From contig JBIQJD010000001.1 of assembly GCA_044507695.1 (NCBI GenBank), positions 124,001 to 188,000 on the forward strand: 64,000 bases of DNA, in the 5' to 3' direction. The stretch comes from JBIQJD01 sp044507695. GTDB taxonomy: Bacteria; Bacteroidota; Ignavibacteria; Ignavibacteriales; Ignavibacteriaceae. Of the stretch, positions 61,412-64,000 are shown piece by piece (position 1 is the first letter of the stretch; each line of letters begins with the position of its first letter). The notes under the pieces were generated by a model that was not told where the DNA came from, ran no database searches, and was given only the letters and a program-made list of their open reading frames with translations. The position numbers were made by a program, and so were the translations under genes.

Positions 61412-62122
61412 ATGGTCTGGAAAATATTTCTTTTCTTATTACTCAGCTTCGTTTCGGTTGCGGGAATAGCATTTCCCATTGTTGAGAAGCCTTCCGCATG
61501 GTATGAATTTCCTCTAATTCCTGGTCTTGAAGAAAATGCAAAAATAATTTTTTTCCACGTTCCAACCGCATGGCTTACGGTAATTGCATTTGCAATGTCA
61601 ACAATTTTTAGTATAAAATACTTAAGAAAAAGAAATCTGGACGATGATGCAAAATCTTATGCAGCAGCACAGCTTGGAATAATATTTTGTATTCTTGCAA
61701 CCATAACAGGTGCAGTTTGGGCAAAGTTTGCATGGGGTTCATTCTGGAGCTGGGATCCTAGACAAACAAGTATATTTGCACTGCTGCTTATTTACGGTGC
61801 TTGGTTCGCGCTTCGTTCATCAATTGAATCTGAAGAAAAGCGTGCATCTCTTTCTTCTGTTTATGCAATCATTGCATTTTTAACAGTGCCGTTTTTCATA
61901 TTTATTATGCCAAGAATTATGGCAGGTTTACATCCCGGCTCCGCTGATGATACCAATGCCGGTCCGGTTGTGGATTTTAAAATGAATTCAAATATGCAGT
62001 TGATATTTTTTTTATCACTTATAGGATTCACAATTCTTTATTTCTGGATGTGGAGACTTGGTTATAAATCAATTATTTATAAAGATAAACTGAACAAAAT
62101 TTTATTAACCAGCCATAATTAA
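61412..62122 (+). CDS. ccmC: Heme transfer protein CcmC
   Basis: 236-residue six-helix protein of the heme-handling family. The tryptophan-rich motif WGSFWSWDPR (108-117) is flanked by the histidines H49 and H174 (PRIMAGLHPG), the usual axial ligands for heme b in CcmC. It loads heme onto CcmE in the periplasmic face of the inner membrane. Followed by ccmD after a 13-base gap holding the strong GGCAGGAGG ribosome site of ccmD. Confidence 0.95.
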   Translation: MVWKIFLFLLLSFVSVAGIAFPIVEKPSAWYEFPLIPGLEENAKIIFFHVPTAWLTVIAFAMSTIFSIKYLRKRNLDDDAKSYAAAQLGIIFCILATITGAVWAKFAWGSFWSWDPRQTSIFALLLIYGAWFALRSSIESEEKRASLSSVYAIIAFLTVPFFIFIMPRIMAGLHPGSADDTNAGPVVDFKMNSNMQLIFFLSLIGFTILYFWMWRLGYKSIIYKDKLNKILLTSHN

Positions 62123-62135
62123 GGCAGGAGGCAAA

Positions 62136-62291
62136 TTGAACGGATTATATCAGTTTTTAGAAAATAACGCAATTTATATTGTACTTATTATTGTACTTAT
62201 TGTTTGGGCAGGAATATTTTTTTACATGCTCAATCTTGATAAACGTATTAAAAGTGTTGAAAAAGAATTAAGCGGAGATAAAAATGAATAG
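62136..62291 (+). CDS. ccmD: CcmD-type small membrane protein
   Basis: 51 residues. TTG start at 62136, with AGGAGG just upstream. One helix (about 13-31: IYIVLIIVLIVWAGIFFYM) then a charged tail (LDKRIKSVEKELSGD), the typical CcmD layout. The gene overlaps ccmE by eight bases (62284-62291). CcmD stabilises CcmE within the CcmABCD complex. The call rests on size, topology and position, since CcmD sequences are poorly conserved. Confidence 0.8.
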   Translation: MNGLYQFLENNAIYIVLIIVLIVWAGIFFYMLNLDKRIKSVEKELSGDKNE

Positions 62292-62688
62292 CAAATATAT
62301 ATTCGGTGGAATCATCGTAACAATTTTTCTTGGAATGATGATCTACCTGTTTACACAAAGTAATGTTCAGTATGAAGAAGACTTCAGCAAGATTAAAGAA
62401 AAAGATAAAACCTTTAAAGCTACCGGCGCATGGGTTAAAGAAAAAAGTTATGAGATAGATAAATCAAATAAAACTTTCTCTTTTTATATGGTTGATGCAA
62501 ACGGCGTTGAATTAAAAGTAGTTTATAATGGAACAATTCCAAACAACTTTGAAACTGCTACCAGTGTAGTTGTAACAGGAAGATATAAGAATGGAGTTTT
62601 TCATGCATCAGATATTTTAACCAAATGCCCGAGCAAGTATGAGGAAGAATACGAAGAACAAAAAAATGTAAAAACCTCCAGTATGTAG
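62284..62688 (+). CDS. ccmE: Cytochrome c maturation protein CcmE (CxxxY type)
   Basis: 134-residue periplasmic heme chaperone with one N-terminal membrane anchor (FGGIIVTIFLGMMIYLF) and an OB-fold domain (VVVTGRYKNGVFHASDIL). In the classic protein a His of HxxxY binds heme covalently; here the motif reads CPSKY (Cys115 to Tyr119), the CxxxY type described for archaea and some bacteria. The domain is short and acidic after the motif (EEEYEEQ). The overlap with ccmD and gene order confirm the role. Why this lineage uses Cys is open. Confidence 0.93.
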   Translation: MNSKYIFGGIIVTIFLGMMIYLFTQSNVQYEEDFSKIKEKDKTFKATGAWVKEKSYEIDKSNKTFSFYMVDANGVELKVVYNGTIPNNFETATSVVVTGRYKNGVFHASDILTKCPSKYEEEYEEQKNVKTSSM

Positions 62689-62735
62689 TCCCAAAAGGAT
62701 ATATTGGAAGACAATTAATAATTGCAGGATAAAAA

Positions 62736-64000
62736 ATGATTGGCAGTATTTTATTAACCATAGCTCTGGCATGCAGTATCATCTCGATGGTGATGTATTA
62801 TCTAAGCTACCGTGGTTACAAAAACACATTGAACTATGGCAGAATAGCATATCATTCAATGGCAATGCTGGTAATAGCAGCATCAGCATATTTATTTTAT
62901 ATTTTATTAACTCATCAATACAGTTTTAAATATGTATACAGTTACAGCAGTAATGAACTTCCCAAAGGAATATTAGCTGCAACTTTCTGGGCAGGGCAGG
63001 AAGGAAGTTTCATGCTCTGGCTTCTCTTAACTTCTATTGTTGGAATTATTCTTCAGTCATATTCTTCAAAACGCGGTGATCTTGAACCAAGAGTAATGGC
63101 TGTCTTTTCACTTTCAACTACATTTCTTCTTATAATGGTTTCGCCGTTATTTAAAAATCCCTTTGCTTACATCTGGGCAGAACCATTATTCATTTCTGCA
63201 AAGGATATTAATTCTGCATTCTTCAATCAGCCGTTTCTGCAGAACTTTATGTTCAGTGATAATTCCACCGGACAAAATTTTATAAAAATGAATGCGGAGC
63301 TTCATACACTTTTGTCTAATGCAGGAATTTCTGTAAACCAATTTATTATTGATGGAAAAGGATTAAATCCACAGCTCTTAAATTTCTGGATGCAGATTCA
63401 CCCGCCGGTACTTTTCACCGGATTCTCAATGGCCACAGTACCTTTTGCATTTGCTATTGCTGCAATGATGAAAAACGATTACCGTGATTGGATCAGGCAA
63501 TCTCTTCCATGGGTGTTATCGGGAATGGGCGTATTGGGATTAGGAATAATGCTTGGCGGCTACTGGGCTTATGAAATGCTTGGCTGGGGCGGTTATTGGG
63601 CATGGGATCCGGTTGAAAATTCGAGTTTAATTCCATGGCTCGTTGGAGTTGCATCAATTCATACAATGCTGGTTCAGAAAAAAAGCCAGGCAAAAAATGG
63701 GATTGGCAAATTTGCAAAAACAAATCTGATTCTTTGCCTTCTTACATATATTCTTGTTCTATATTCCACCTTTCTTACAAGAAGCGGAGTTTTGGGTGAT
63801 GCATCTGTTCATTCATTTGTAGATCCCGGAATGATCGTTTATCTCTTCTTGTTGATATTCATTTCTACATTCATTGTGCTTGGCTTTGGAATGCTGATAT
63901 ACAGATGGAAATATCTAACTGAAAATTCATTGATCGAAGAAAGCCTGCTTTCCCGTGAACTTGCATTATTTACTGGTGCGGTTGCTCTTTGTGCATCAGC
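62736..64000 (+). CDS. ccmF: Cytochrome c heme lyase component CcmF (incomplete)
   Basis: The frame is open from ATG 62736 to the window end (421 codons seen), so the 3' part is missing. Family marks are WAGQEGSFMLW (about 90-100), WMQIHPPVLFTGF and the tryptophan-rich GWGGYWAWDPVENSSLIPW, the CcmF/CcsA heme-binding region. CcmF, with CcmH, attaches heme from CcmE to apocytochrome thiols. It begins 47 bases after ccmE. About ten transmembrane helices are already visible. Confidence 0.93.
   Translation, partial: MIGSILLTIALACSIISMVMYYLSYRGYKNTLNYGRIAYHSMAMLVIAASAYLFYILLTHQYSFKYVYSYSSNELPKGILAATFWAGQEGSFMLWLLLTSIVGIILQSYSSKRGDLEPRVMAVFSLSTTFLLIMVSPLFKNPFAYIWAEPLFISAKDINSAFFNQPFLQNFMFSDNSTGQNFIKMNAELHTLLSNAGISVNQFIIDGKGLNPQLLNFWMQIHPPVLFTGFSMATVPFAFAIAAMMKNDYRDWIRQSLPWVLSGMGVLGLGIMLGGYWAYEMLGWGGYWAWDPVENSSLIPWLVGVASIHTMLVQKKSQAKNGIGKFAKTNLILCLLTYILVLYSTFLTRSGVLGDASVHSFVDPGMIVYLFLLIFISTFIVLGFGMLIYRWKYLTENSLIEESLLSRELALFTGAVALCAS

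Overview
The window looks like a chromosomal segment from an AT-rich, Gram-negative member of the Bacteroidetes/Chlorobi (FCB) group, most likely Ignavibacteria-like. The basis is type IX secretion (T9SS) C-terminal sorting domains of the form YPNPFNPxT in several large secreted proteins, PorV/PorQ-type outer-membrane proteins, BamD, many lipoproteins, GGAG-type ribosome sites with frequent TTG/GTG starts, and a CcmABCDEF cytochrome c maturation cluster. Taxonomy is inferred from gene content only. I saw no tRNA or rRNA gene, insertion sequence, prophage or CRISPR array.

Layout. 1-930: tail of a DUF5683-like gene, then an intergenic stretch with two copies of a structured repeat. 0.9-7.1 kb (minus strand): a TPR plus triple CbbX-type AAA+ protein, then groES-groEL under a consensus promoter overlapped by a CIRCE operator. 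7.3-13.4 kb: CPBP membrane protein, pdxJ, recQ (convergent with pdxJ), then a satD-membrane protein-DUF2400 operon preceded by three palindromes at exact 28-bp spacing. 13.6-18.8 kb: OPT and MFS transporters, a small outer-membrane barrel and an M29-like aminopeptidase.

19.1-37.4 kb: a run of 13 tightly spaced plus-strand genes with no terminator-like hairpin noticed before 37.41 kb. In order: FlgD-like surface protein, PorV-like barrel, a 1005-residue barrel with calcium-type loops, a 1045-residue TPR protein, a TonB-like protein whose C-terminus is a DUF4159 domain, ExbB, ExbD, ExbD, a PstS-like lipoprotein, a second DUF4159 lipoprotein, a DUF5683 protein, an Fn3 lipoprotein and a T9SS cargo protein. 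I read this as a proton-motive-force-driven trans-envelope machine of unknown purpose and consider it the best candidate here for an undescribed system.

37.5-45.1 kb: three more T9SS cargo genes, each followed by a strong terminator; two are paralogues of the cargo gene at 34.6 kb. 45.3-52.2 kb: MscS-type channel, def-fmt (N-formylmethionine cycle), and a sulfur amino-acid set (cystathionine beta-synthase, cystathionine gamma-lyase/synthase, probable methionine gamma-lyase). 52.3-55.7 kb: PorQ, HtpX, an unknown exported protein and BamD. 55.7-64.0 kb: thioesterase, FG-GAP protein, secreted metalloprotease, then ccmABCDE and the start of ccmF, which runs off the window. CcmE carries a CxxxY rather than HxxxY heme-attachment motif.
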